A stretch of DNA of 64,000 nt. Source: Paenibacillus sp. FSL W8-0186 (lineage in GTDB: Bacteria; Bacillota; Bacilli; Paenibacillales; Paenibacillaceae). Numbering within the stretch: the stretch's first letter is position 1; the number at the start of each line of letters is the position of its first letter. Location: NCBI RefSeq assembly GCF_037969765.1, contig NZ_CP150207.1:2776001-2840000 (forward strand), in the 5' to 3' direction. Position numbers and translations under genes: made by a program. Shown here piece after piece: positions 8,651-16,618 of this stretch. The notes below the pieces were generated by a model that saw nothing but the letters and a program-made list of their open reading frames with translations, had not been told where the DNA came from and ran no database searches.

Positions 8651-9206
8651 TGATGGCTGCATTTGAGCGTCAGAGATTTTACTTGTTACGCTCCCCCTTA
8701 TGGAAGCGGGTCGCTGCAGCTCGAAAACTTGAGTATCCTCAAAACGATGAACCAGTCAAACTCGGCAAAGTGCAGGCTGATACGATTGCCAAAGTCAACG
8801 TTCTGTATAGTAAAGGCGTCAAACCAACCCTTATCGCCTTTTTATTCTATTGCGGGGTGGATTTCTTTATACTATGGCGGTATAACGGTGGGCAGGCTGA
8901 TTACGGCTTTATTACGCTGAAAGTCAGCAATCGCTTGCTGATCCGTTATGGTCAGCTAATCAGTATTGCAGGGGGAATTATTCTGTTGCTTCCACTGCCG
9001 ATTTCGTTTTCTCTGACGGGGTTTGTTCTGATTGGACTCGGTCTCGCTCCCATCTATCCTGGGCTTCTGCATGAAACACCGTCTCGGTTTGGGAGAGAAT
9101 ATTCAGCAAAACTGTGCTTGCTTTACTTATTTTCATGTTACTGAGTGCGGAGAAGGTAAACCTTATTTTGAGCAAACAAGCGAAAGGAAATGTTGCCGAA
9201 GCATAG
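8651..9206 (+). pseudogene. Decayed MFS transporter remnant
   Basis: Pieces of an MFS permease can be read in different frames: GVKPTLIAFLFYCG, then in the other frame YYGGITVGRLITALL, then SNRLLIRYGQ and FVLIGLGLAPIYPG with the family phrase HETPSRFG, and lastly a tail ending in AEKVNLILSKQ. The N-terminal half and one internal block are missing. It directly follows the ROK remnant, so this is the ghost of a second ROK+MFS operon about 4 kb from the intact one. Confidence 0.75.
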
Positions 9207-9234
9207 CATGAATCAATGATCCGGGCGCGGGAAA

Positions 9235-9909
9235 TCAGCGCTTGATCCACGCCCGGTTTAAATCCATTTCCCGAATGCATTCATCGGTGTCATGCCTGTT
9301 GTTCTCGATCAATGGCGTTACCGCATAAGCATGCATTTCTGCCGCCGAATGGGGCATTAGTATCGGATCGAGGGCATCGAGGTCATTCGTCTGCTCATCG
9401 AGCCACCGGGCCATGTTCTCCGGAGACAGAATTGCCGGCATGCGGCTCTCAAATTCCCCAATCAGCGGGTTGGCTTCCGTCATGACCAGAGTGCAGGTGC
9501 GGAGCGGTTCCCCGCGTGCATCCCGCCAAATTTCGTATAGCCCGGCGACTCCAAACATACTGCGGTTTTTCATGACTACCCGCACTGCGTACGATCTTTT
9601 TCCCTCCTGCTTCCAATAATACAATCCGTTGCACGGAATGATGCACCGCTGTTTATCCACCATTTTGCGATAGGCCGGATTACGATGCACGTTCCTAAGA
9701 TCCGCATTAATCGCATCTTTGCCCCAGTAAGGAATGAAGCCCCAACGAAATTCATCCAGAATTCGCTCCCCGTTTTGTTGCAGGACGACCGGTATATTTT
9801 GCGTTGGGCTGATATTATAGCGGTTCCTATAGTAATACATCACTCTTTCTATCTGAAAATGCTCTTGAACCTCCGGCAGCTCGGCTGCCATTGAAAAACG
9901 TTGACACAT
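9235..9909 (-). CDS. SRAP (HMCES/YedK-type) domain protein with altered active site
   Basis: 224 residues from ATG 9909, which follows GAGGAGG and places the required Cys2 (MCQRFS). SRAP proteins form a covalent link to abasic sites in single-stranded DNA through Cys2. The middle Asn motif is kept (NADLRN, family NARxE). However, the family's GFYEW motif reads GLYYWK (Glu to Tyr), and the IHDRMP motif reads EFESRMP (His to Glu at the histidine position). So the nucleophile is retained while the residues credited with ring opening and release are not. Single gene, divergent from the GNAT gene. Confidence 0.85.
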   Translation of the reverse strand: MCQRFSMAAELPEVQEHFQIERVMYYYRNRYNISPTQNIPVVLQQNGERILDEFRWGFIPYWGKDAINADLRNVHRNPAYRKMVDKQRCIIPCNGLYYWKQEGKRSYAVRVVMKNRSMFGVAGLYEIWRDARGEPLRTCTLVMTEANPLIGEFESRMPAILSPENMARWLDEQTNDLDALDPILMPHSAAEMHAYAVTPLIENNRHDTDECIREMDLNRAWIKR

Positions 9910-10059
9910 GGAATCAGCCTCCTCATAACCGTAGTGTTTGGTTAAATGAGGAAATTTATTCATGCTCTCAGCGATACCTGAATGAAGTGTGAAATGGTAA
10001 TTGGAAAGAAGGGAGTATAATATGGATATAAGAACAGCTAGATAAGGGAGAATTTGATT

Positions 10060-10581
10060 ATGAACGACAAACAGTTTGAACATATTTTCGCGTTGATGAA
10101 AGCCTCGTTCCCAACAAGTGAACGAAGAAGTTACGCCGGGCAGAAGGAATTGCTGACTGATCCGCATTACCGTCTCATTACGGAAACAAATAGCGATAAC
10201 CAAGTAATCGCGTTTATGGCCGTATGGGAATTTCCTTCGTTCCGGTTCATCGAACATATTGCTGTTAATCCAAACACGCGTGGGAGCGGTATAGGCGGTA
10301 AAATCATGGCGTCCTATATGGAAGAGTCATCCAAGCCCATCCTGTTGGAGGTAGAATATCCTGACACTGACATGGCACAACGGAGGATAAGCTTTTATGA
10401 GCGCTTGGGGTTCCGGCTCAATCCTTTTGACTATGTGCAGCCGCCTCTTCAGGAAGGGGAGACCTATTTACCGCTGAAGATTATGAGCTACCCTCGAATT
10501 CTCACGGAAGAGGAGTTTACCCATCGAAAAGAAATCTTGTATACAAACGTGTATAAGGTTACTGAGCTGCCGAGTCAATGA
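10060..10581 (+). CDS. GNAT-family N-acetyltransferase
   Basis: 173 residues from ATG 10060, nine bases after AAGGGAG. The acetyl-CoA-binding motif A is visible as VNPNTRGSGIGGKIM (about residues 72-86), followed by a FYERLGF motif B at about 112. The substrate is unknown. It is convergent with the erm gene and divergent from the SRAP gene. A TATAAT sits at 10016-10021, without a clear -35. Confidence 0.85.
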   Translation: MNDKQFEHIFALMKASFPTSERRSYAGQKELLTDPHYRLITETNSDNQVIAFMAVWEFPSFRFIEHIAVNPNTRGSGIGGKIMASYMEESSKPILLEVEYPDTDMAQRRISFYERLGFRLNPFDYVQPPLQEGETYLPLKIMSYPRILTEEEFTHRKEILYTNVYKVTELPSQ

Positions 10582-10619
10582 TGATTCGGCAGCCTTTGCG
10601 TCTATTGGTCTGGCTTCAT

Positions 10620-11483
10620 TTATAATCTGCCAAGGTTCCTCTTGTTTACTCTAGGCCAAGCATGGCGCGGCACATATTGAGCCATTGTTTTATAGATCAT
10701 CTTCCATTGATTTTCGTCAAGCGATCCGATCGGCTGTTCTTTGTTTATGTTTAGATTTCTTGCTAAATGCTTCATTTGAGGCGGAGTAAAGATTCCTCTT
10801 AAAGCAAGATCAAATGGGGCATTGGGCTTATGGAGCGCATATTCAACAAGCCCTAGAAATGCAATGTAATCTTTATGCGGTATTGCGACTTCTTTTTTTC
10901 GAGTAATCATGACCATCGCTGAATCTACGCTTGGAGGAGGGGAGAAGTGTTCTCTAGATACGCCTCTAACCAAGCGAATGTCAAACCACATTCTCCAAAC
11001 TAATACATAGGAATTTCTAATAAATTCAGATGTGAATCGTTTGGCAGCCCCTTTTTCCATGATGATCACGCCTCTTTGAAAGCCGCTGGAAGGATTGCTG
11101 AGAAGCATCTTCATAATTGGCGTTGTTATCGCGTACGGAATATTGGAGACAACAACAAATTTTTCTTTTGGCAGACGGATTTTCATAACGTCCTGATGTA
11201 TAATCATGGTATTCGATTGTTTCGCTGTCTTCCGTTTGAGGACCTCGACAAATTTGGCATCATACTCTACAGCCAACACCTTCTTAGCTTTTTGATTAAG
11301 CACGGTTGTCAATGCTCCTTTTCCAGCTCCTAACTCTAAAACGGTATCTTCACTGCTTATCTTCGCTAAATTCACCATGTCCCGCAGCAGCTTCTTATTA
11401 TGCATTAAATGCTGCCCGGAGAAATTGGGAGGCTCTCCGCGGCTTAATTTTATTTGGCTGTGTTTATGGATTTTTTTCGTCAT
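10620..11483 (-). CDS. erm: ErmD-like 23S rRNA (adenine-N6)-methyltransferase
   Basis: Dimethylates A2058 of 23S rRNA and gives macrolide-lincosamide-streptogramin B resistance. The 287 residues equal the length of ErmD/ErmK of Bacillus licheniformis, which it closely resembles as I recall that sequence. N-terminal [14 protein letters not shown]-binding [10 protein letters not shown] (near 50) and catalytic NIPY in [15 protein letters not shown] are all intact. RBS GGCGGAG precedes the ATG. A 340-bp leader upstream encodes an ErmD-type peptide and two terminators, so expression is drug-inducible by attenuation. Divergent from a Mef-like pump. Confidence 0.95.
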   Translation of the reverse strand: MTKKIHKHSQIKLSRGEPPNFSGQHLMHNKKLLRDMVNLAKISSEDTVLELGAGKGALTTVLNQKAKKVLAVEYDAKFVEVLKRKTAKQSNTMIIHQDVMKIRLPKEKFVVVSNIPYAITTPIMKMLLSNPSSGFQRGVIIMEKGAAKRFTSEFIRNSYVLVWRMWFDIRLVRGVSREHFSPPPSVDSAMVMITRKKEVAIPHKDYIAFLGLVEYALHKPNAPFDLALRGIFTPPQMKHLARNLNINKEQPIGSLDENQWKMIYKTMAQYVPRHAWPRVNKRNLGRL

Positions 11484-11500
11484 GTTTTCTCCGCCTTTCG

Positions 11501-11535
11501 AAAATTAAAAAATCACAAGCGGTCCGCTTGTGATT
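11501..11535 (-). terminator. Second attenuator terminator in the erm leader
   Basis: Perfect 12-bp palindrome AATCACAAGCGG / CCGCTTGTGATT around one base (11511-11535), followed on the minus strand by T-rich sequence, immediately upstream of the erm RBS. Its left arm (CACAAGC) is complementary to GCTTGTG further upstream in the leader (around 11750-11756), allowing an alternative antiterminator pairing (inference). Confidence 0.75.
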
Positions 11536-11640
11536 CAGAGTAAAGGGAAGAAGACCCATCCATATTGAATTAGAGGGTTAGCCGGAGGTAGCCGTCATCA
11601 AATAAATCTTCCCCTTGCCATTTGGGAAAGGGGAAAATCC

Positions 11641-11672
11641 AAATAAAAAACAAGGCAGAATGATCTGCCTTG
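11641..11672 (-). terminator. First attenuator terminator in the erm leader
   Basis: 9-bp stem CAAGGCAGA / TCTGCCTTG with a 4-nt loop, followed on the minus strand by a run of six T. It sits between the leader peptide and erm, as in the transcription-attenuated ermK leader. Confidence 0.85.
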
Positions 11673-11777
11673 CTGCATTTTCACATAAATATCTATGCGT
11701 AAATGAAGATTATTAAAAAAGGACAGACTGATCCCGTTTACTCTGCAAACACAAGCAGAGCCTTTGAACGTATGAAA

Positions 11778-11822
11778 TTACCGATTCAAAGTTGGGAAAC
11801 GAAGTCTTATAGAATGCGTCAC
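11778..11822 (-). CDS. ermL: Erm leader peptide (ErmDL-like)
   Basis: A 14-codon frame with GTG start: MTHSIRLRFPTLNR. AAGGAGG lies 11 bases upstream. It is nearly the known ErmD leader peptide (MTHSMRLRFPTLNQ). The Arg-Leu-Arg motif at residues 6-8 is the sequence on which macrolide-bound ribosomes stall, here preceded by Ile rather than Met. Stalling should change the folding of the downstream leader RNA and allow transcription and translation of the methylase. It lies just downstream of a consensus promoter. Confidence 0.92.
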   Translation of the reverse strand: MTHSIRLRFPTLNR

Positions 11823-11867
11823 TTTTTAATAATCCTCCTTAAAATGAAAATTTAAAATACAGTGGTG

Positions 11868-11896
11868 ATTATAGAATGAATTGGTGATAAAGTCAA
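11868..11896 (-). promoter_or_regulatory. Sigma-A promoter of the erm operon
   Basis: TTGACT (11896-11891) and TATAAT (11873-11868) on the minus strand with an ideal 17-bp spacer, about 45 bp upstream of the leader-peptide start. Confidence 0.9.
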
Positions 11897-11927
11897 ATCA
11901 TCAAGTCGATAGGAAAGGGGTGGAATC

Positions 11928-13208
11928 ATGCTGCAAATCGAAGATAACAGGAAAGATCATTGGAGGAGGAATATCATCCTCTTTTTAAGCAGCCAGACCA
12001 TCTCGTTATTCGGTTCGTCCTTAGTACAATATGCCATTATGTGGTACATTACGCTGACCACACAATCAGGGATCATGATGACGCTCTATATTCTTTGCGG
12101 ATTTCTTCCGACGTTCCTGCTATCGCCGTTTGCTGGCGTGTGGGCGGACCGCTTCCATCGAAAATCACTTATCATGCTAGCGGATGCTATGATCGCTGCC
12201 GTTACGCTGTTTCTGGCCATCATGTTCTTGCTTGGCTATCAAGCAACATGGCTGTTGTTTATCATCGCAGCGGTGCGCGCGCTCGGGGCTGGCATTCAGA
12301 CCCCCGCGGTGGGAGCGATATTGCCGCAAATTGTGCCGCAAGACAAGCTAACGAAAGTAAACGGCATCAACGGAAGCCTTCAAGCGCTCACCATGTTCAT
12401 CGCGCCTATTGTCAGCGCGGCTTTGCTCACGATGGCATCGATTGAAGCGATTTTTTTCATCGACGTCATTACAGCGGCAGCGGCTATCTTCACATTGCTG
12501 GTTTTCCTTAAAATTCCGATGCATAAGAAGGCATCTGAAGGACAAATGACAGGCTACCTGGACGATTTCAAACAGGGCTTGCTATATATTGAACAGCACC
12601 CCTTTTTGAAATCATTTTTTATTTTTTTCGCCTTTTTCTTCGTACTCATGGCCCCCGCTGCCTTTTTGACTCCGCTGCAGGTTACGCGCAGCTTCGGAGA
12701 CGATGTATGGCGCTTGACTGCCATCGAAATCGCGTTCTCCGTTGGTATGATGGCCGGAGGGGGAATTATTGCATCATGGGGCGGCTTCAAAAATAAAGTG
12801 TACACCATGGCTATTGCCAGCTTCGTAATGGCATTGTCCACATTGGCACTCGGCATTGTGCCTGTCTTCTGGATATACTTAGCCATTATGGCGGTATTCG
12901 GAGTAACGATGCCAATTTTTAATACACCAACGACCGTTATGCTGCAGGAGAAGGTGGATGAAAATTATTTAGGCCGGATATTCGGCGTCTTTGGGATGAT
13001 CTCGACTTCTATGATGCCCATCGGGATGCTGATCTTCGGGCCGCTTGCCGATGTAGTGAATATAGAATGGCTATTAATTGGAACTGGACTGCTTATGCTC
13101 GTGCTGACTGTTTTCTTTTCCCGCAATAAACGATTGGTGGAAGCAGGCTTGCCGTCGGGGGAAAGTTCTATTCCCAATGAGGCGAATCTGAATAAAGATA
13201 CTGTATAG
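11928..13208 (+). CDS. Mef-like MFS drug (probable macrolide) efflux protein
   Basis: 426 residues, twelve predicted membrane segments, DHA3-type MFS. Features shared with macrolide pump MefA: loop motif GVWADRFHRK (about 66-75), QTPAVGAILPQIVPQDKLTK near 125-145, and the C-terminal LQEKVDENYLGRIFGVFG segment. RBS AAAGGGGTGG precedes the ATG. It is divergent from the inducible erm gene with start regions 105 bp apart, a locus layout that favours macrolide export; the substrate itself is inference. A charged C-terminal tail of about 30 residues follows TM12. Confidence 0.82.
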   Translation: MLQIEDNRKDHWRRNIILFLSSQTISLFGSSLVQYAIMWYITLTTQSGIMMTLYILCGFLPTFLLSPFAGVWADRFHRKSLIMLADAMIAAVTLFLAIMFLLGYQATWLLFIIAAVRALGAGIQTPAVGAILPQIVPQDKLTKVNGINGSLQALTMFIAPIVSAALLTMASIEAIFFIDVITAAAAIFTLLVFLKIPMHKKASEGQMTGYLDDFKQGLLYIEQHPFLKSFFIFFAFFFVLMAPAAFLTPLQVTRSFGDDVWRLTAIEIAFSVGMMAGGGIIASWGGFKNKVYTMAIASFVMALSTLALGIVPVFWIYLAIMAVFGVTMPIFNTPTTVMLQEKVDENYLGRIFGVFGMISTSMMPIGMLIFGPLADVVNIEWLLIGTGLLMLVLTVFFSRNKRLVEAGLPSGESSIPNEANLNKDTV

Positions 13209-13215
13209 GGATACA

Positions 13216-13246
13216 GAGGAGAACCGCTTAGGAACTCCTTTTTTTA
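13216..13246 (+). terminator. Terminator after the Mef-like gene
   Basis: Short stem AGGAG / CTCCT (13217-13221, 13235-13239) followed by seven T; weak stem but good tail. Confidence 0.55.
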
Positions 13247-13288
13247 TTGTTTTGGATGGCGCAAAAATTAGATCGATAATCCGAAATA

Positions 13289-13305
13289 TTGGGACACAAT
13301 CCCAA
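13289..13305. promoter_or_regulatory. Inverted repeat upstream of the GH16 gene
   Basis: TTGGGA / TCCCAA with a 5-nt spacer in an AT-rich setting, about 120 bp upstream of the glucanase start; a possible operator, function unknown. Confidence 0.3.
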
Positions 13306-13359
13306 ATATGGTATCTATTCATCAGGCTAGGAATTCGATAGAATTAAGACGCTCTCTGC

Positions 13360-13373
13360 TGTAAGCGTTTTCT
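13360..13373 (+). promoter_or_regulatory. Catabolite-responsive element (cre)
   Basis: TGTAAGCGTTTTCT matches the CcpA consensus TGWAANCGNTNWCA at 13 of 14 positions. It lies 49 bp before the glucanase start codon, where CcpA binding would repress expression in the presence of preferred sugars. Confidence 0.65.
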
Positions 13374-13421
13374 AACAGGGCTTAGGCCGGGTGCATCTAC
13401 TACGAATAAGGGAGTGTATTT

Positions 13422-15797
13422 ATGAAGGAATCTCATGCTACAGAAAGGCGGTTTTTGCTGAGGGGATGGAGTTTGTTCTTAGTGGTACTCATGCTGGCTA
13501 GTGGTGCCCTATGGCCAGCTTCGAAAGCACAGGCCGCGGAAACTGCGGTTACCTCTATGGATTACTTTTCACCAGCAGACGGACCCGTCATCTCCAAATC
13601 AGGAGTGGGACAAGCTAGCTACGGTTTTGTCATGCCTATATTCAACGGAGGCTCTGCCACTTGGAATGATGTAGCCCATGACGTAGGCGTCAATGTGAAG
13701 GTAGGCGGCAACTGGGTAGATATTGATAGTGTCAGCAGTTTTGTCTACAACCAGAACTGGGGACATTGGAGTGATGGCGGTTTCACCGGCTACTGGTTCA
13801 CTCTTTCTTCAACAACCGAGGTTCAGCTGTACTCCAAAGCCAATGGAGTTACACTGGAATACACGCTTGTGTTTCAGAACATTAACAAAACCACGATTAC
13901 AGCGATGACGCCTACCCAAGGTCCGGAGATTACAGCAAGCTTTACGGGTGGAGCCGGCTTCACCTATCCTACATTCAATAACGATCCGGCCGTAACGTAT
14001 GAAGCTGTAGCGGATGATCTAAAGGTGTATGTGAAGCCTGTAAACAGCAGCACATGGATCGATATCGACAATAATGCCGCGAGCGGCTGGATCTATGATC
14101 GAAACTTCGGTCAATTTACCGAAGGTGGCGGCGGCTACTGGTTTAACGTGACGGAGTCAATCAACGTCAAATTGGAATCGAAGTCTTCTTTAGTTAACGT
14201 TGTATATACCATCAACTTTAACGAAGCCGTAAGAAATTCATATGTCATTACCCCTTATGAGGGAACGACATTTACGGCAGACACGAGCGGTGCGATTGGC
14301 ATCCCGTTGCCTAAGATTGACGGAGGCGCGCCAATTGGCACGGAGCTTGATAATTTTGTATACGAAATTAACATCAACGGGCAATGGGTTAACTTGGGAG
14401 ATTCGGGCCAAAGTGGATTTTCATATTCCGCCAACGGCTACAACAATATGTCCGACAAGAATCAATGGGGCTACTGGTCTGATTACATTTATGGATTATG
14501 GTTTCAGCCTATCCAGGAAGATATGCAAATCCGTATCGGTTATCCATTAAACGGACAAAAGGGCGGCAGCATCGGCAATAATTATGTGCAGTACACATTT
14601 ATCGGCAATCCGAATGCTCCTCGTCCGGATGTAAGCGATCATGAGGATATTGCCATCGGAACGCCAAGCGATCCAGTGATAGCGGGCATGGATCTAATCT
14701 GGCAGGATGAGTTTAATGGAACTGCGCTGGATCCTAGCAAATGGAACTACGAATTGGGCTATTATCTCAATGATGACCCTGGTACATGGGGGTGGGGCAA
14801 TGCGGAGCTGCAGCACTATACCGATAGTCCGCAAAACGTATTCGTACAGGACGGTAAGCTGAACCTCCGGGCTCTGCATGATTCCAAATCTTTCCCGCAA
14901 GATCCAAACCGGTTTGCGCAATACTCATCCGGCAAAGTTAACACGAAGGATCATTTTAACCTTCAATATGGCCGAGTTGACTTCCGCGCCAAACTGCCTA
15001 CAGGAAATGGTGTATGGCCGGCATTGTGGATGCTCCCGCAAGACAGCCCGTACGGGACATGGGCAGCATCTGGCGAAATCGATGTCATGGAAGCGAGAGG
15101 GCGTTTGCCTGGCATGTCGACAGGCGCCGTACACTTTGGCGGAACATGGCCGGCGAACCGGCATATTTCAGGCGAATATAACTTCCCAGAAGGACAAACT
15201 ATCGACAATGATTTTCATGTCTATTCCGTCGTTTGGGAAGAGGACAACATCAAATGGTATGTGGATGGCAAGTTCTTCTTTAAAGTGACTAATGAACAGT
15301 GGTATTCGCTAGCTGCACCGAACAATCCGAACGCGCCATTCGACCAGCCTTTCTATCTCATTATGAATCTGGCGATCGGCGGCAGCTTTGATGGCGGCAT
15401 TACGCCGGATCCGTCCGATATTCCTGCTACGATGCAAATCGATTATGTGCGGGTATATAAGGAAAACGGCTCCGGGAACCCTGGAAGTGGAAATGGAAAT
15501 GTGCCGGATCCATCCACCCCCATCATTATCGGCGACGAAGTGCGGGGCCTGAAGAAAACAGGGGATGACTTGCTGTTCTATGTGAATGGCGCAACCTTTG
15601 CAGATCTGCACTATAAGGTCAATAACGGCCCACAAATGAACGTAGCTATGACCTCGACGGGAAACGGTAATTATACTTATCCTCTAAATCATCTGCAGCA
15701 TGGGGATACCGTGGACTACTTCTTCACCTATAACCCGGGGCAAGGGGCTCTGGATACTCCTTGGCTTACCTATATTCATGGTGAAACTGGTTATTGA
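13422..15797 (+). CDS. Secreted GH16 endo-beta-1,3-glucanase (laminarinase-type) with binding modules
   Basis: 791 residues. A signal peptide with hydrophobic core VVLMLASGALW is probably cut after AQA near residue 38. Three related beta-rich modules follow (about 45-155, 160-270, 275-400; recurring WGxWSDG and Y/GYWF phrases), possibly carbohydrate-binding. The GH16 catalytic domain spans about 420-685, with the catalytic signature EIDVME near residues 552-557 and WPALWMLP before it. A Gly/Asn linker leads to a C-terminal CBM56-like module (GDEVRGLKKTGDDLLFYVNG). It likely attacks fungal or algal beta-glucan. Monocistronic, with a cre site upstream and a terminator downstream. Confidence 0.93.
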   Translation: MKESHATERRFLLRGWSLFLVVLMLASGALWPASKAQAAETAVTSMDYFSPADGPVISKSGVGQASYGFVMPIFNGGSATWNDVAHDVGVNVKVGGNWVDIDSVSSFVYNQNWGHWSDGGFTGYWFTLSSTTEVQLYSKANGVTLEYTLVFQNINKTTITAMTPTQGPEITASFTGGAGFTYPTFNNDPAVTYEAVADDLKVYVKPVNSSTWIDIDNNAASGWIYDRNFGQFTEGGGGYWFNVTESINVKLESKSSLVNVVYTINFNEAVRNSYVITPYEGTTFTADTSGAIGIPLPKIDGGAPIGTELDNFVYEININGQWVNLGDSGQSGFSYSANGYNNMSDKNQWGYWSDYIYGLWFQPIQEDMQIRIGYPLNGQKGGSIGNNYVQYTFIGNPNAPRPDVSDHEDIAIGTPSDPVIAGMDLIWQDEFNGTALDPSKWNYELGYYLNDDPGTWGWGNAELQHYTDSPQNVFVQDGKLNLRALHDSKSFPQDPNRFAQYSSGKVNTKDHFNLQYGRVDFRAKLPTGNGVWPALWMLPQDSPYGTWAASGEIDVMEARGRLPGMSTGAVHFGGTWPANRHISGEYNFPEGQTIDNDFHVYSVVWEEDNIKWYVDGKFFFKVTNEQWYSLAAPNNPNAPFDQPFYLIMNLAIGGSFDGGITPDPSDIPATMQIDYVRVYKENGSGNPGSGNGNVPDPSTPIIIGDEVRGLKKTGDDLLFYVNGATFADLHYKVNNGPQMNVAMTSTGNGNYTYPLNHLQHGDTVDYFFTYNPGQGALDTPWLTYIHGETGY

Positions 15798-15827
15798 GGG
15801 TAAATTCACGCATGTGAATATTGTAAG

Positions 15828-15858
15828 AAAGCTAGCCGTGAAATATCGGCTAGTTTTT
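15828..15858 (+). terminator. Terminator after GH16 gene
   Basis: Stem CTAGCCG / CGGCTAG (15832-15838, 15847-15853), extended by A-T pairs, with a TTTTT tail. Confidence 0.9.
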
Positions 15859-15902
15859 ATTTGATCTGTGATATGAGTGATCCGCAAATAAACACGGTTA
15901 TT

Positions 15903-16039
15903 TCTAACGGTTGCCATCCACGTTATTAGGGTCCAATTCGCCGCAACATTAAATAACTAGCGAGAATAGCCGCATATACAACCGTTAGATTCTCAAATAG
16001 TGAATTATCCATGAAATAACAGCGATATTAACCGTTAGA
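15903..16039. repeat. Four-armed palindromic element, copy A (left outer arm missing)
   Basis: Arms: TCTAACGGTTG at 15903-15913, CAACCGTTAGA at 15979-15989 and TAACCGTTAGA at 16029-16039. Gaps are 65 and 39 bp, identical to the other two copies (17263-17449, 33585-33771). The outer left arm expected at 15853-15863 is replaced by the GH16 terminator tail. The inner 65 bp closely match copy B and match copy C in reverse complement. Confidence 0.85.
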
Positions 16040-16049
16040 TAGTGTGAAT

Positions 16050-16262
16050 CGTCATACGGCAATCGTTAGGTAGCATCAACTACCAACTAACTAGAGGTAA
16101 TGGTAAGGGTAATATCAATGATCAACAGTTATGCGGCGGTCGTTGGCAGCATCAATGATCAACAGTTAGGTGGATAAAGTTAGGTAACATCAACTATCAA
16201 CTGTCAGCGGCAACAGATAGGTAACAATAACCGATTGGTAATATCGGCCGTCAAGCGTTATG
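16050..16262. repeat. Degenerate tandem repeats (older copy)
   Basis: Strongly decayed head-to-tail units of the form 'TAGGTAACATCAA(TGATCAAC...)' about 30-40 bp long, e.g. around 16068, 16148 and 16180. They correspond to the better preserved array at 17468-17675, and both lie immediately downstream of amidase coding sequence. Confidence 0.6.
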
Positions 16263-16284
16263 GTTAGTATGCTGATGTACGGAC

Positions 16285-16465
16285 TTATAAAGAAGCGTTT
16301 TCTAGAAGATCGGCCAGGGAGAACAAATCATGTTCCCGTCCCTTGGAAGACATGATTTGCACATTTAAAGGCAATCCTGTCTCAATGAGAAATACCGCAG
16401 CGCTCATGGCCGGTGATCCTGTCAGGTCAGCCAACTGCTTAAACGGTATACATACCAGACTTGGT
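16285..16465 (-). pseudogene. Amidase 3'-end remnant (partial duplicate)
   Basis: The minus strand encodes about 60 residues matching the C-terminus of the intact amidase at 17.7-19.2 kb: FKQLADLTGSPAMS, IETGLPLNVQIMSSKG, DLFSLADLLENASL, against FTQLANLTGTPAMS, TETGLPLGVQIMSSKG and DLFSLAHLLENSSL. Similarity starts near 16465, so only the last eighth of the gene is present. Together with the repeats it forms a block of about 560 bp repeated 1.41 kb further on. Confidence 0.8.
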
Positions 16466-16618
16466 GAAAAGGAATTGCTTGACGTTGCCAGGTATAGTAC
16501 AATGAGTGCGAAATCACGGTGTGAAGCACATACCGCTTTAATACGATGCAGAAGATGCATAGTCGTATTAGAGCGGTTTTTTCGTTTTGACTTCATGCGA
16601 GGAAAGGGGGGGAGTAGG

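Noticed and set aside
9910..10257. N-terminal extension of the SRAP protein
   Set aside because: The enzyme needs Cys at position 2 after Met removal; ATG 9909 gives this and has a good RBS, whereas the extension covers the divergent promoter region.
16343..16618. Upstream extension of the nuclease-like frame
   Set aside because: This part is antisense to the amidase remnant and repeats; the RBS-backed start is TTG 16619.
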